DNA from: Planktophila turicensis
Lineage (GTDB): Bacteria > Actinomycetota > Actinomycetes > Nanopelagicales > Nanopelagicaceae
Assembly (NCBI GenBank): GCA_965234405.1
Contig: OZ248346.1
Length of the DNA: 64,000 nucleotides
Reading direction: 5' to 3' (one strand)
Below are positions 8,142-15,797 of this stretch, in pieces (the stretch's first letter is position 1; each line of letters begins with the position of its first letter). The notes beneath the pieces were generated by a model. That model was not told the DNA's origin. It saw only the letters and a list, made by a program, of their open reading frames with translations, and did no database searches. The position numbers and the translations under genes are program-made.

Positions 8142-8435
8142 TTACGAGACAGGGCCTCCGAAGATGTCGATACGGTCGCCAGCGGCCACATGAACGATTG
8201 CTCGCTTAGTGTCTTTGCGCTTTCCATCACCAAAACGTGTGCGCTTATTCTTTCCTTGGCGGTTCATTGTGTTGACGCTAATGACCTTTACGCCGAATAC
8301 CTTTTCAACAGCGATCTTGATCTCTGTCTTATTAGCATCTGGTGCAACCAGGAATGTGTACTTGTTTTCATCTAGCAACCCGTAGCTCTTTTCAGAGACA
8401 ACTGGTGCTAGCAAAACGTCGCGATGATCCTTCAT
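8142..8435 (-). CDS. rplW: 50S ribosomal protein L23
   Basis: L23 at the exit tunnel is the docking site for SRP and trigger factor. The 97-residue protein begins with KDHRDVLLAPVVSEKSYGL and contains DANKTEIKIAVEKVFGVKV. It overlaps the rplD stop by one base and lies 31 nt before rplB. Confidence 0.97.
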   Translation of the reverse strand: MKDHRDVLLAPVVSEKSYGLLDENKYTFLVAPDANKTEIKIAVEKVFGVKVISVNTMNRQGKNKRTRFGDGKRKDTKRAIVHVAAGDRIDIFGGPVS

Positions 8436-9106
8436 TATGCAGATACCTCACTCTCGCGTGCTACTGACTTAACAGACTTGCCAGTTGCCTTGAACTTCAA
8501 GAAATCCTTGATTGCTGCTTCTGAGAAGACAACATCATCTGACTTCAAGATGTCATATGCATTGAGCTGATCTGGTACTAGAAGGTGGAGATCATCAGCG
8601 TTACGAAGTGAACGCCATGCAGCGTCCTCGTTACGTGAGACAACAACCAAAAGGTTCTTGCGTGTTGAGAACTGACGAACTGCTGCGAGAGCTGCCTTTG
8701 TTGAAGGAGCTGCTGTTACAGAGTCAAGAACGTGAATACGCTCGTTGCGCTGACGGTCAGAGAGAACGCCGCGAAGTGCTGCTGCGATCATCTTCTTTGG
8801 TGTGCGCTGGAAATATGAACGTGGACGAACTGCGTGTGCAGCACCGCCGCCGCGCTGAAGAGGAGCACGGACAGAACCCTGACGAGCACGACCTGTTCCC
8901 TTCTGCTTGAAAGGCTTCTTACCTGAACCTGAAGTTTCTCCACGGTTCTTTGCCTTCTGTGTACCTTGACGTGCAGCTGCAAGTTGAGCTGTTACGACTT
9001 GGTGAATTAAAGGAATGTTTGTCTGCGCATCAAAGATTTCTGCTGGCAAATCAACTGAGCCAACTTTCTTTCCTTCTGCGTTCTTAACTTCGAGTGTAAG
9101 CGCCAT
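8435..9106 (-). CDS. rplD: 50S ribosomal protein L4
   Basis: L4 lines the exit tunnel through an extended loop, visible here as the Gly/Lys/Arg-rich stretch around residues 45-95 (KPFKQKGTGRARQGSVRAP). In E. coli L4 also represses the S10 operon. The 223-residue length fits. It starts 2 nt after the rplC stop and overlaps rplW by one base. Confidence 0.97.
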   Translation of the reverse strand: MALTLEVKNAEGKKVGSVDLPAEIFDAQTNIPLIHQVVTAQLAAARQGTQKAKNRGETSGSGKKPFKQKGTGRARQGSVRAPLQRGGGAAHAVRPRSYFQRTPKKMIAAALRGVLSDRQRNERIHVLDSVTAAPSTKAALAAVRQFSTRKNLLVVVSRNEDAAWRSLRNADDLHLLVPDQLNAYDILKSDDVVFSEAAIKDFLKFKATGKSVKSVARESEVSA

Positions 9107-9108
9107 GG

Positions 9109-9807
9109 TTACATACCAGCCTTTACAGTTTCAACAATTGCCTTCTTGGCAGCTGAGCGGATAAAGACGAGACCACCATCGGTACCTGGAACAGCACCCT
9201 TGATAAGAAGTAGGTTGCGCTCGAGATCAACACCCTGAACTGTGAGGTTCTGTGTAGTGACCTTCTCGTTACCCATACGACCCATCATGCGCATTCCCTT
9301 GAAAACGCGACCTGGTGTTGAACATGCGCCGATTGAACCTGGCATACGGTGCTTACGATCTACACCGTGTGAAGAACCAAGACCACCGAAGCCGTGGCGC
9401 TTCATAACGCCAGCAGTTCCCTTACCGGTTGATGTTCCGGTTGCATCGACGATATCGCCGACAGCAAATGTTGATGCGCCAATCTCTTGTCCAACTGTGT
9501 AATCAGCAGCTGACAATGTGCGGAGTTCTGCAATTGAGCGACGAGGAGTGACGCCTGACTTTGCATACTGACCAGCGAGTGGCTTTGAAATCTTCTTTGG
9601 ATCGATTGCGCCGAAGCCGAGCTGAACAGCTGAGTAGCCATCCTTCTCAGGTGTGCGAATCGATGTAACAACGCATGAATCAACTGAAACTACTGTTACA
9701 GGAATCATCTTGTTATTTGAGTCGAATACTTGGGTCATGCCAAGCTTCTTACCGAGAACGCCCTTGATGGACGAACCGTAAGACTGAGTTACAACTGTAT
9801 ATGCCAT
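9109..9807 (-). CDS. rplC: 50S ribosomal protein L3
   Basis: L3 is a primary 23S rRNA-binding protein reaching to the peptidyl transferase centre. The 232-residue protein shows KGVLGKKLGMTQVFD near the N-terminus and KRHGFGGLGSSHGVDRKHR with GRVFKGMRMMGRMG in the central region. The first 13 residues before the core are slightly longer than in E. coli; an ATG with a good spacer to an AAGGA motif supports the start used. Confidence 0.97.
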   Translation of the reverse strand: MAYTVVTQSYGSSIKGVLGKKLGMTQVFDSNNKMIPVTVVSVDSCVVTSIRTPEKDGYSAVQLGFGAIDPKKISKPLAGQYAKSGVTPRRSIAELRTLSAADYTVGQEIGASTFAVGDIVDATGTSTGKGTAGVMKRHGFGGLGSSHGVDRKHRMPGSIGACSTPGRVFKGMRMMGRMGNEKVTTQNLTVQGVDLERNLLLIKGAVPGTDGGLVFIRSAAKKAIVETVKAGM

Positions 9808-9823
9808 GGTTTTCGTCCTTTCC

Positions 9824-10132
9824 TTAGAGCTTAATCTCGATGTCGACGCCAGCTGGCAAGTCGAGACGCATCAATGAATCAACAGTCTTAGGTGTTGGGT
9901 CGATGATGTCGATGAGGCGCTTATGTGTGCGCATCTCGAAGTGCTCGCGGCTGTCCTTATATTTGTGAGGAGAGCGAATCACGCAATAGGTGTTCTTCTC
10001 TGTTGGTAGCGGCACTGGACCCGCGACGGTTGCACCAGTGCGCTCGACTGTCTCAACGATCTTCTTCGCTGATGAGTCAATTACCTCGTGGTCATACGCC
10101 TTGAGTCGAATGCGGATCTTTTGTCCCGCCAT
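9824..10132 (-). CDS. rpsJ: 30S ribosomal protein S10
   Basis: S10 (NusE) is both a small-subunit protein and a transcription antitermination partner of NusG and NusB. The 102-residue protein begins MAGQKIRIRLKAYDHEVID and contains TEKNTYCVIRSPHKYKDSREHFEMR (quoted here as key segment CVIRSPHKYKDSREHFEM). It opens the S10 operon; a GAGGAG motif precedes the ATG. The 115 nt upstream holds the tuf terminator and presumably the S10 promoter. Confidence 0.97.
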   Translation of the reverse strand: MAGQKIRIRLKAYDHEVIDSSAKKIVETVERTGATVAGPVPLPTEKNTYCVIRSPHKYKDSREHFEMRTHKRLIDIIDPTPKTVDSLMRLDLPAGVDIEIKL

Positions 10133-10194
10133 GTCGTTCTCCTCTTTACTTTCGTTAGTTCAATCTTCTGTTTTTAATTTTCAAGCTTTACTGC

Positions 10195-10238
10195 AAAAAT
10201 TTTGTTGAGTGGCGGTGGTTTTAAGGCCACCGCCACTC
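10195..10238 (-). terminator. Intrinsic terminator downstream of tuf
   Basis: A perfect 12-bp stem (10207-10218 pairing with 10227-10238, arms GAGTGGCGGTGG and CCACCGCCACTC) with an 8-nt loop follows the tuf stop by about 10 nt. On the minus strand it is followed by AACAAAATTTTT, a modest U-tract. It would separate the str operon from the S10 operon. Confidence 0.75.
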
Positions 10239-10247
10239 TTACAAGAT

Positions 10248-11441
10248 TTACTTCTTGATCTTTGTAACGCGACCTGCACCTACTGTGCGGCCACCTTCGC
10301 GGATTGCGAAGCGGAGTCCTTCTTCCATCGCGATTGGCTGGATGAGAGTTACTGCCATCTCAGTGTTATCGCCAGGCATAACCATTTCGGTGCCTTCTGG
10401 AAGAGTTACAACGCCAGTCACGTCAGTTGTACGGAAGTAGAACTGTGGACGGTAGTTGTTGAAGAATGGAGTGTGACGACCGCCTTCATCCTTTGAAAGG
10501 ATGTATGCAGATGCATCGAACTCTGTGTGAGGTGTGATTGAGCCAGGCTTGCAAACAACCTGACCACGCTCTACATCTTCACGCTTAAGTCCACGAAGAA
10601 GAAGTCCGACGTTCTCGCCAGCCTGACCTTCGTCGAGCAACTTACGGAACATTTCGACGCCTGTAACAGTTGTCTTCTGAGCCTCTGTGCGAATACCAAC
10701 GATTTCAACTTCTTCGTTGACCTTTACGACGCCGCGCTCGATACGACCGGTGATAACTGTTCCACGACCTGTGATTGTGAAAACGTCTTCAACTGGCATA
10801 AGGAATGGCTTGTCGATTTCGCGAGCTGGCTGTGGGATGAATGCATCTACTGCATCCATGAGCTCCATCAACTTATCTGCCCACTTCTGGTCACCCTCAA
10901 GTGCCTTAAGTGCTGAGATACGAACGATTGGAGTGTCATCGCCTGGGAACTCGTACTTAGAAAGAAGTTCACGAACTTCCATTTCAACGAGTTCAAGAAT
11001 TTCTTCGTCATCAACCATGTCTGACTTGTTAAGTGCAACAACGATTGATGGAACGCCTACCTGACGAGCAAGGAGAACGTGCTCCTTAGTCTGTGGCATT
11101 GGGCCGTCAGTAGCTGCAACAACGAGGATTGCTCCGTCCATCTGTGCAGCACCAGTGATCATGTTCTTGATGTAGTCAGCGTGGCCTGGGCAGTCAACGT
11201 GTGCGTAGTGACGCTTTTCAGTCTGGTATTCGATGTGTGCGATAGAGATTGTGATACCGCGCTGGCGCTCTTCTGGCGCCTTATCGATCTGATCAAAAGG
11301 TGTGAATGGGTTTACATCAGGGTACTTGTCGTGCAAGACCTTTGAGATCGCAGCAGTAAGTGTTGTCTTACCGTGGTCAATGTGGCCGATGGTTCCGATG
11401 TTAACGTGCGGCTTTGTGCGCTCGAACTTGGCTTTTGCCAT
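10248..11441 (-). CDS. tuf: Translation elongation factor Tu
   Basis: EF-Tu delivers aminoacyl-tRNA to the ribosome with GTP hydrolysis. The 397-residue protein contains the GTPase motifs GHIDHGKT (residues 19-26), DCPGH (about 81-85) and NKSD (about 136-139), followed by beta-barrel domains II and III ending GAGRVTKIKK. Only one tuf copy is in the window. It follows fusA after 64 nt, so it is probably the last gene of the str operon. Confidence 0.98.
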   Translation of the reverse strand: MAKAKFERTKPHVNIGTIGHIDHGKTTLTAAISKVLHDKYPDVNPFTPFDQIDKAPEERQRGITISIAHIEYQTEKRHYAHVDCPGHADYIKNMITGAAQMDGAILVVAATDGPMPQTKEHVLLARQVGVPSIVVALNKSDMVDDEEILELVEMEVRELLSKYEFPGDDTPIVRISALKALEGDQKWADKLMELMDAVDAFIPQPAREIDKPFLMPVEDVFTITGRGTVITGRIERGVVKVNEEVEIVGIRTEAQKTTVTGVEMFRKLLDEGQAGENVGLLLRGLKREDVERGQVVCKPGSITPHTEFDASAYILSKDEGGRHTPFFNNYRPQFYFRTTDVTGVVTLPEGTEMVMPGDNTEMAVTLIQPIAMEEGLRFAIREGGRTVGAGRVTKIKK

Positions 11442-11505
11442 TTTGGTTCCTCTTTCGTTTATCTAGTGCTTAGTTATTAGGGATTGTGTTTTGTGCTTAT
11501 TAGGG

Positions 11506-13611
11506 TTATTCGCCGCGAACTTTCGCAATGATTTCCTTTGCGACGTTGCCTGGAACTTCGGCATAGCTGTCGAACTCCATGCTGTAGCTCGCGCGACCTT
11601 GTGTTCTGGAGCGGAGATCGCCGACATAGCCGAACATCTCTGACAACGGAACTAGCGCCCTAACAACGCGGGCACCTGACCGCTCGTCCATGGCCTGAAT
11701 TTGGCCACGACGACTGTTGAGATCGCCGATGACATCACCCATGAAGTCTTCAGGGGTAACAACTTCGACTTTCATCACTGGTTCGAGAATTGCAGGATCA
11801 GCAAGCTTTGCTGCTTCCTTAAACGCTGCGATACCAGCCACCTTGAATGCGAGTTCCGATGAGTCAACATCGTGATACGCGCCGTCAAGAAGAGTTACTC
11901 GTACATCTGTAAGTGGATATCCAGCAAGTGGTCCTGCTGTCATCGCTTCCTTACAACCTGCATCAACTGATGGGATGTACTCGCGTGGAACGCGACCACC
12001 AGTGATCTTGTTTACGAATTCGTATCCGCCTTCAACTTCACCTGTTGGAAGTGGCTCGATAGCGATCTGAATCTTTGCGAACTGACCAGAACCACCTGTC
12101 TGCTTCTTGTGTGTGTAGTCGTGGCGTGCAACTGGCTTACGAAGTGTTTCGCGGTATGCAACCTGTGGCTTACCGACGTTAGCTTCAACCTTAAATTCGC
12201 GACGCATACGGTCGACAAGGATTTCGAGGTGAAGTTCACCCATACCAGCGATGATTGTCTGACCTGTTTCTTCATCAGTTTCAACGTGGAATGTTGGATC
12301 TTCTTCAGATAGACGCTGAATTGCAACGCCGAGCTTTTCCTGGTCGCCCTTTGTCTTTGGCTCGATAGCAACAGAGATAACTGGTGCTGGGAAGTCCATT
12401 GACTCGAGAATTACTGGCTTTGCAGGATCGCAAAGTGTTTCGCCTGTTGTTGTGTCCTTAAGACCCATAACAGCAACGATCATGCCCGCACCAACATTGT
12501 CGCGTTCTTCGCGCTTGTTAGCGTGCATCTGGTAAATCTTTCCGATGCGCTCTTTGCGGTTCTTTGTTGAGTTAAGGATTGTTGATCCTGTCTCAAGAAC
12601 GCCTGAGTAAACACGGATAAATGTGAGCTTTCCAAGGTGTGGATCAGTCATGATCTTGAACGCGAGTGCTGAGAATGGCTCTTCGTTCTTTGGAAGACGC
12701 TTCATTTCAACTTCTGAATCGTTCATATCTGTACCGACGATTGCATCGATATCGAGTGGTGATGGAAGGTAACGGTTTACAGCATCAAGCATTGGCTGAA
12801 CACCCTTGTTCTTAAAGGCAGAACCTGTAAGAACTGGTGAAAGCTTTGCAGAGATTGTTGCGCGACGGATACCAGCAATGATTTCGTCCTCTGAAAGTTC
12901 TGCACCTTCGAGGAACTTCTCCATGATTGCATCATCGTTCTCAGCAAGAGTTTCGAGCATTGCTGCACGAGCTTCCTTGCACTTGTCAGCCATGTCAGCT
13001 GGAATCTCTTCGACTACGTAGTCTTCGCCCTTTTTAGTTTCGCCACGCCATACAAGCGCCTTCATTGCGATGAGGTCAACTACACCGATGAAATCTGATT
13101 CGTTTCCGATTGGAAGCTGAAGAACGAGAGCAACTGCGTTAAGGCGATCCTTGATCATGCCTACGCACTTGTCGAATGATGCACCTGTACGGTCAAGCTT
13201 GTTAACGAAACAGATACGTGGAACTGAGTAACGATCTGCTTGGCGCCAAACTGTTTCTGATTGCGGTTCAACACCAGCAACACCGTCGAATACAGCAACT
13301 GCGCCGTCGAGAACACGGAGTGAACGTTCTACTTCAACTGTGAAGTCAACGTGGCCCGGTGTATCGATGATGTTGATCAGGTTGCCCTTCCACATACATG
13401 TGGTTGCAGCAGAGGTGATAGTGATACCGCGCTCTTGTTCCTGCTCCATCCAGTCCATCGTTGCTGCACCTTCGTGCACTTCACCGATCTTGTATGAGAT
13501 ACCTGTGTAGAAAAGGATGCGCTCAGTAGTCGTGGTTTTGCCCGCGTCGATGTGAGCCATGATTCCGATATTGCGAACCGTAGCTAGATCGATCTTCTCT
13601 ACTGTTGACAC
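11506..13611 (-). CDS. fusA: Translation elongation factor G
   Basis: EF-G drives translocation and, with RRF, ribosome recycling. The 701-residue protein has the GTPase motifs AHIDAGKTT (residues 19-27), DTPGH (about 83-87) and NKLD (about 137-140), then domains II-V ending SRTQGRASYSMEFDSYAEVP. The start codon is GTG at 13611, preceded by an AGAGGAA ribosome binding site. It lies 103 nt after rpsG and 64 nt before tuf. Confidence 0.98.
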   Translation of the reverse strand: MSTVEKIDLATVRNIGIMAHIDAGKTTTTERILFYTGISYKIGEVHEGAATMDWMEQEQERGITITSAATTCMWKGNLINIIDTPGHVDFTVEVERSLRVLDGAVAVFDGVAGVEPQSETVWRQADRYSVPRICFVNKLDRTGASFDKCVGMIKDRLNAVALVLQLPIGNESDFIGVVDLIAMKALVWRGETKKGEDYVVEEIPADMADKCKEARAAMLETLAENDDAIMEKFLEGAELSEDEIIAGIRRATISAKLSPVLTGSAFKNKGVQPMLDAVNRYLPSPLDIDAIVGTDMNDSEVEMKRLPKNEEPFSALAFKIMTDPHLGKLTFIRVYSGVLETGSTILNSTKNRKERIGKIYQMHANKREERDNVGAGMIVAVMGLKDTTTGETLCDPAKPVILESMDFPAPVISVAIEPKTKGDQEKLGVAIQRLSEEDPTFHVETDEETGQTIIAGMGELHLEILVDRMRREFKVEANVGKPQVAYRETLRKPVARHDYTHKKQTGGSGQFAKIQIAIEPLPTGEVEGGYEFVNKITGGRVPREYIPSVDAGCKEAMTAGPLAGYPLTDVRVTLLDGAYHDVDSSELAFKVAGIAAFKEAAKLADPAILEPVMKVEVVTPEDFMGDVIGDLNSRRGQIQAMDERSGARVVRALVPLSEMFGYVGDLRSRTQGRASYSMEFDSYAEVPGNVAKEIIAKVRGE

Positions 13612-13714
13612 TTATATTCCTCTTCTTCTGTTAGGTAAAACTTTTGTCGTATCTGTCGTTCTCTTTGCCTTAAGACGCTTAGCGTTTTCTATTCGCTAAC
13701 CGCCGATGGGCGAG

Positions 13715-14185
13715 TTACCAGCGGTAGTGAGCAAATGCCTTATTTGCTTCAGCCATCTTGTGGGTATCTTCGCGGCGCTTTACAGCTGCTCCGAGACCGT
13801 TTGCTGCATCGATCAATTCATTCTGAAGACGCTCTGACATTGACTTCTCACGACGATCGCGTGAGTAATCAACGAGCCAGCGAAGAGCAAGTGTTGAAGA
13901 GCGTGATGCTTTAACTTCAACTGGAACCTGGTAAGTAGCTCCACCAACACGACGTGAACGAACTTCAACAGCAGGCTTGATGTTGTCGAGTGCGCGCTTC
14001 AATGTAATGAGTGGATCAACGTCAGTCTTCTTACGTGTGCCTTCGAGAGCACCGTAAACAATTGCTTCTGCTGTTGAGCGCTTACCGTGAAGGAGTACGC
14101 GGTTGATTAGCGCTGTAACGATTGGTGAGCTGTAAACAGGATCAGCAACTACAGGAGTCTTTACTACAGGACCTTTACGTGGCAT
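13715..14185 (-). CDS. rpsG: 30S ribosomal protein S7
   Basis: S7 nucleates assembly of the small-subunit head. The 156-residue protein begins MPRKGPVVKTPVVADPVY and includes GKRSTAEAIVYGALEG and the RSRRVGGATYQVPVEV segment, and ends NKAFAHYRW, all diagnostic. The start ATG overlaps the rpsL stop by one base. Confidence 0.98.
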   Translation of the reverse strand: MPRKGPVVKTPVVADPVYSSPIVTALINRVLLHGKRSTAEAIVYGALEGTRKKTDVDPLITLKRALDNIKPAVEVRSRRVGGATYQVPVEVKASRSSTLALRWLVDYSRDRREKSMSERLQNELIDAANGLGAAVKRREDTHKMAEANKAFAHYRW

Positions 14186-14565
14186 TAGCTAGCCTTCTTC
14201 TCTCTCTTAGCACCGTAACGTGAACGTGATTGCTTACGGTTCTTAACACCTTGTGTATCAAGTGATCCACGAATAATTTTGTAACGAACACCAGGAAGAT
14301 CCTTTACGCGGCCTCCGCGTACAAGAACGATTGAGTGCTCTTGAAGGTTGTGACCTTCACCTGGAATGTATGCAGTAACTTCCATGCCGCTAGTAAGACG
14401 AACACGTGCAACTTTACGAAGCGCAGAGTTTGGCTTCTTAGGTGTTGTTGTGTACACACGTGTGCAAACACCGCGACGCTGTGGTGAACCCTTTAGCGCA
14501 GGTGTATTTGTCTTCGTAGTCTTTTCTGCACGACCACGACGCACTAACTGTTGAATAGTTGGCAC
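14185..14565 (-). CDS. rpsL: 30S ribosomal protein S12
   Basis: S12 is part of the decoding centre. The 126-residue protein begins MPTIQQLVRRGR and shows TTTPKKPNSALRKVARVRL and GRVKDLPGVRYKIIRG; both lysines whose mutation gives streptomycin resistance are the wild-type residues. The start codon is GTG at 14565, 8 nt after a GGAG motif; an ATG at 14570 is out of frame. It heads the str operon. Confidence 0.97.
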   Translation of the reverse strand: MPTIQQLVRRGRAEKTTKTNTPALKGSPQRRGVCTRVYTTTPKKPNSALRKVARVRLTSGMEVTAYIPGEGHNLQEHSIVLVRGGRVKDLPGVRYKIIRGSLDTQGVKNRKQSRSRYGAKREKKAS

Positions 14566-14653
14566 TACATTCTCCTTTTTGTATCCGTACTTTTACGCTC
14601 ACTGTCCGACCCACGCGGTCGGGTGTGTTGCTTGTAAAAGCGCAGAGGAGAAA

Positions 14654-14681
14654 GGTATCTGCAGGCACTACTAAAGGTCAA
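14654..14681 (-). promoter_or_regulatory. Candidate str operon (rpsL) promoter
   Basis: Reading the minus strand, TTGACC (14681-14676) and GATACC (14659-14654) are separated by 16 bp, about 90 nt upstream of the rpsL GTG. The -35 is a 5/6 match; the -10 is weak. The leader between it and rpsL contains a small GC-rich hairpin (CCGACC...GGTCGG at about 14605-14622). Assignment is by inspection only. Confidence 0.45.
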
Positions 14682-14706
14682 AACGGCCCTTTTACTCCTG
14701 AGACCC

Positions 14707-14735
14707 CCGCCACATTGGTATTTTGGCGGTTTTTT
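14707..14735 (+). terminator. Plus-strand-oriented terminator-like hairpin upstream of rpsL
   Basis: CCGCCA (14707-14712) pairs with TGGCGG (14724-14729) around an 11-nt loop, followed directly by six T residues on the plus strand. All neighbouring genes are on the minus strand, and the minus-strand orientation has no U-tract, so this would act on antisense or divergent transcription rather than on the neighbouring mRNAs. Confidence 0.45.
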
Positions 14736-14751
14736 CAATCTCGGGCGTGTC

Positions 14752-15096
14752 TTAAATCAGGGCGGAAATCTCCGATTTTGGCTGCTTCAGGGTGAAGATC
14801 CAGCGGGCAAAAGGGCCACTCTTGAGCGTCAAAACCACGCCTTCTCCCCTGCCTTTCATGGCTACGAAGTCTCTGTACTTCAGGCCCCTCAAAGTCCCCA
14901 AAAGGACCACATATGGGAGGGCGGTTCCGGGAGCCCGGACCCCTCGCAGGGTATCTGAGCCCCAGAGCTCATCGAAGAACTCGATCTTTTCGACTGAATC
15001 AGCTGGAATCCGAGGGCTGGAATGCAGGGCGCCCATCTTCTCCCAGAATGAGAGCTCAAGGACGAGCTCATCCCCCACCTTTACGACCTTAGCCAT
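14752..15096 (-). CDS. Uncharacterised small protein (conserved actinobacterial type)
   Basis: The 114-residue protein begins MAKVVKVGDELVLELSFWEK and has a beta-rich pattern with a central RGVRAPGTALPYVVLLGTLR and a KYRDFVAMKGRGEGVVLTL segment. No catalytic motif, signal peptide or membrane segment is visible. The pattern resembles small actinobacterial proteins with a PH-like beta barrel, but that is an impression and not a firm family call. The ATG at 15096 shares one base with the stop of the PPOX-like gene upstream, so the two are translationally coupled. The in-frame extension to 15201 lies inside that gene and is unlikely. Confidence 0.75.
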   Translation of the reverse strand: MAKVVKVGDELVLELSFWEKMGALHSSPRIPADSVEKIEFFDELWGSDTLRGVRAPGTALPYVVLLGTLRGLKYRDFVAMKGRGEGVVLTLKSGPFARWIFTLKQPKSEISALI

Positions 15097-15737
15097 CAGT
15101 TGCCACGCTTCAGGACGTGAGCAGGAACCGGAATATCGCTTGCGTAGTCGGCAGCGATCGGAGTTCCGAATGTTCGCTCGACCGGAATGATGCCCGCCCA
15201 TAGGGGCAACTTCATATCTTCATCTTCGTCATGCGAATTACCTGTTCGCTGTTTCGCTGAAAACTTTTCAAGTGAAAGTGCAACGATCATTGTTGCCGCA
15301 GCTTCCTTCGAAGTGATGGGACGTGTGTAATCCCATGATCCTGGAATCAAACCATTAGAAATTATTTCAAGCGCTTTCATCTTCTCTTCATCTTTAAGAA
15401 CTGTTGCTGTTCCAAAGATCATGACAGACTGATAATTAATTGATGAGTTAAAAGTAGAACGAGCAGCAATAAGCCCATTTACTTGTGTAATCGTTACACA
15501 AATCTGTGCACCAGCAGCAATCTGCATCATCATGCGCGAACCTGTTGAACCATGCAGAAGAATGCGATCGCCATCGCGTGCATATCCCATTGGGATCACA
15601 AACGGTTCTTGTGTAGAGCTTTCGACAAAACCAACGTGAGCAAGAAATTCATTATCAAGAAATTCATTGATTGCGTCTCGTTCGGAGAATTCACGATCGC
15701 TTAAACGTTGTACGTGGTAATGCTTTTCGTTGCTCAT
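15096..15737 (-). CDS. Pyridoxamine 5'-phosphate oxidase-like flavin-binding protein
   Basis: This 213-residue protein has the split-barrel FMN-binding fold of the PPOX-like / nitroreductase-NimA group: an N-terminal helix with RDAINEFLDNEFLAHVGFV, then FVIPMGYARDGDRILLHGST, where the flavin phosphate would bind. Substrate is unknown; relatives reduce F420- or flavin-linked substrates or bind haem. The start at 15737 (MSNEKHYH) is chosen because TACACT lies exactly 6 nt upstream, giving a leaderless mRNA; the upstream ATG at 15767 falls inside the rpoC terminator. It is coupled to the unknown gene downstream. Confidence 0.8.
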   Translation of the reverse strand: MSNEKHYHVQRLSDREFSERDAINEFLDNEFLAHVGFVESSTQEPFVIPMGYARDGDRILLHGSTGSRMMMQIAAGAQICVTITQVNGLIAARSTFNSSINYQSVMIFGTATVLKDEEKMKALEIISNGLIPGSWDYTRPITSKEAAATMIVALSLEKFSAKQRTGNSHDEDEDMKLPLWAGIIPVERTFGTPIAADYASDIPVPAHVLKRGN

Positions 15738-15743
15738 ATTTGT

Positions 15744-15749
15744 AGTGTA
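15744..15749 (-). promoter_or_regulatory. -10 element of a leaderless promoter (PPOX-like gene)
   Basis: TACACT on the minus strand (15749-15744) is followed by 6 nt and then the ATG at 15737, which places the predicted transcription start at or next to the A of the start codon. No Shine-Dalgarno sequence is present. A clear -35 is not visible because the rpoC terminator occupies that region. Confidence 0.5.
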
Positions 15750-15753
15750 AATG

Positions 15754-15781
15754 AAAAACCCCGCCACATTAAGTGACGGGG
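15754..15781 (-). terminator. Intrinsic terminator of rpoBC
   Basis: Minus strand: CCCCGTCAC - TTAAT - GTGGCGGGG - TTTTT. The 9-bp stem includes one G-U wobble on the minus-strand RNA (a C-A mismatch on the other strand), so the hairpin favours minus-strand transcription. It lies 16 nt after the rpoC stop. Confidence 0.88.
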
Positions 15782-15797
15782 TAATTCATTTAATGAC

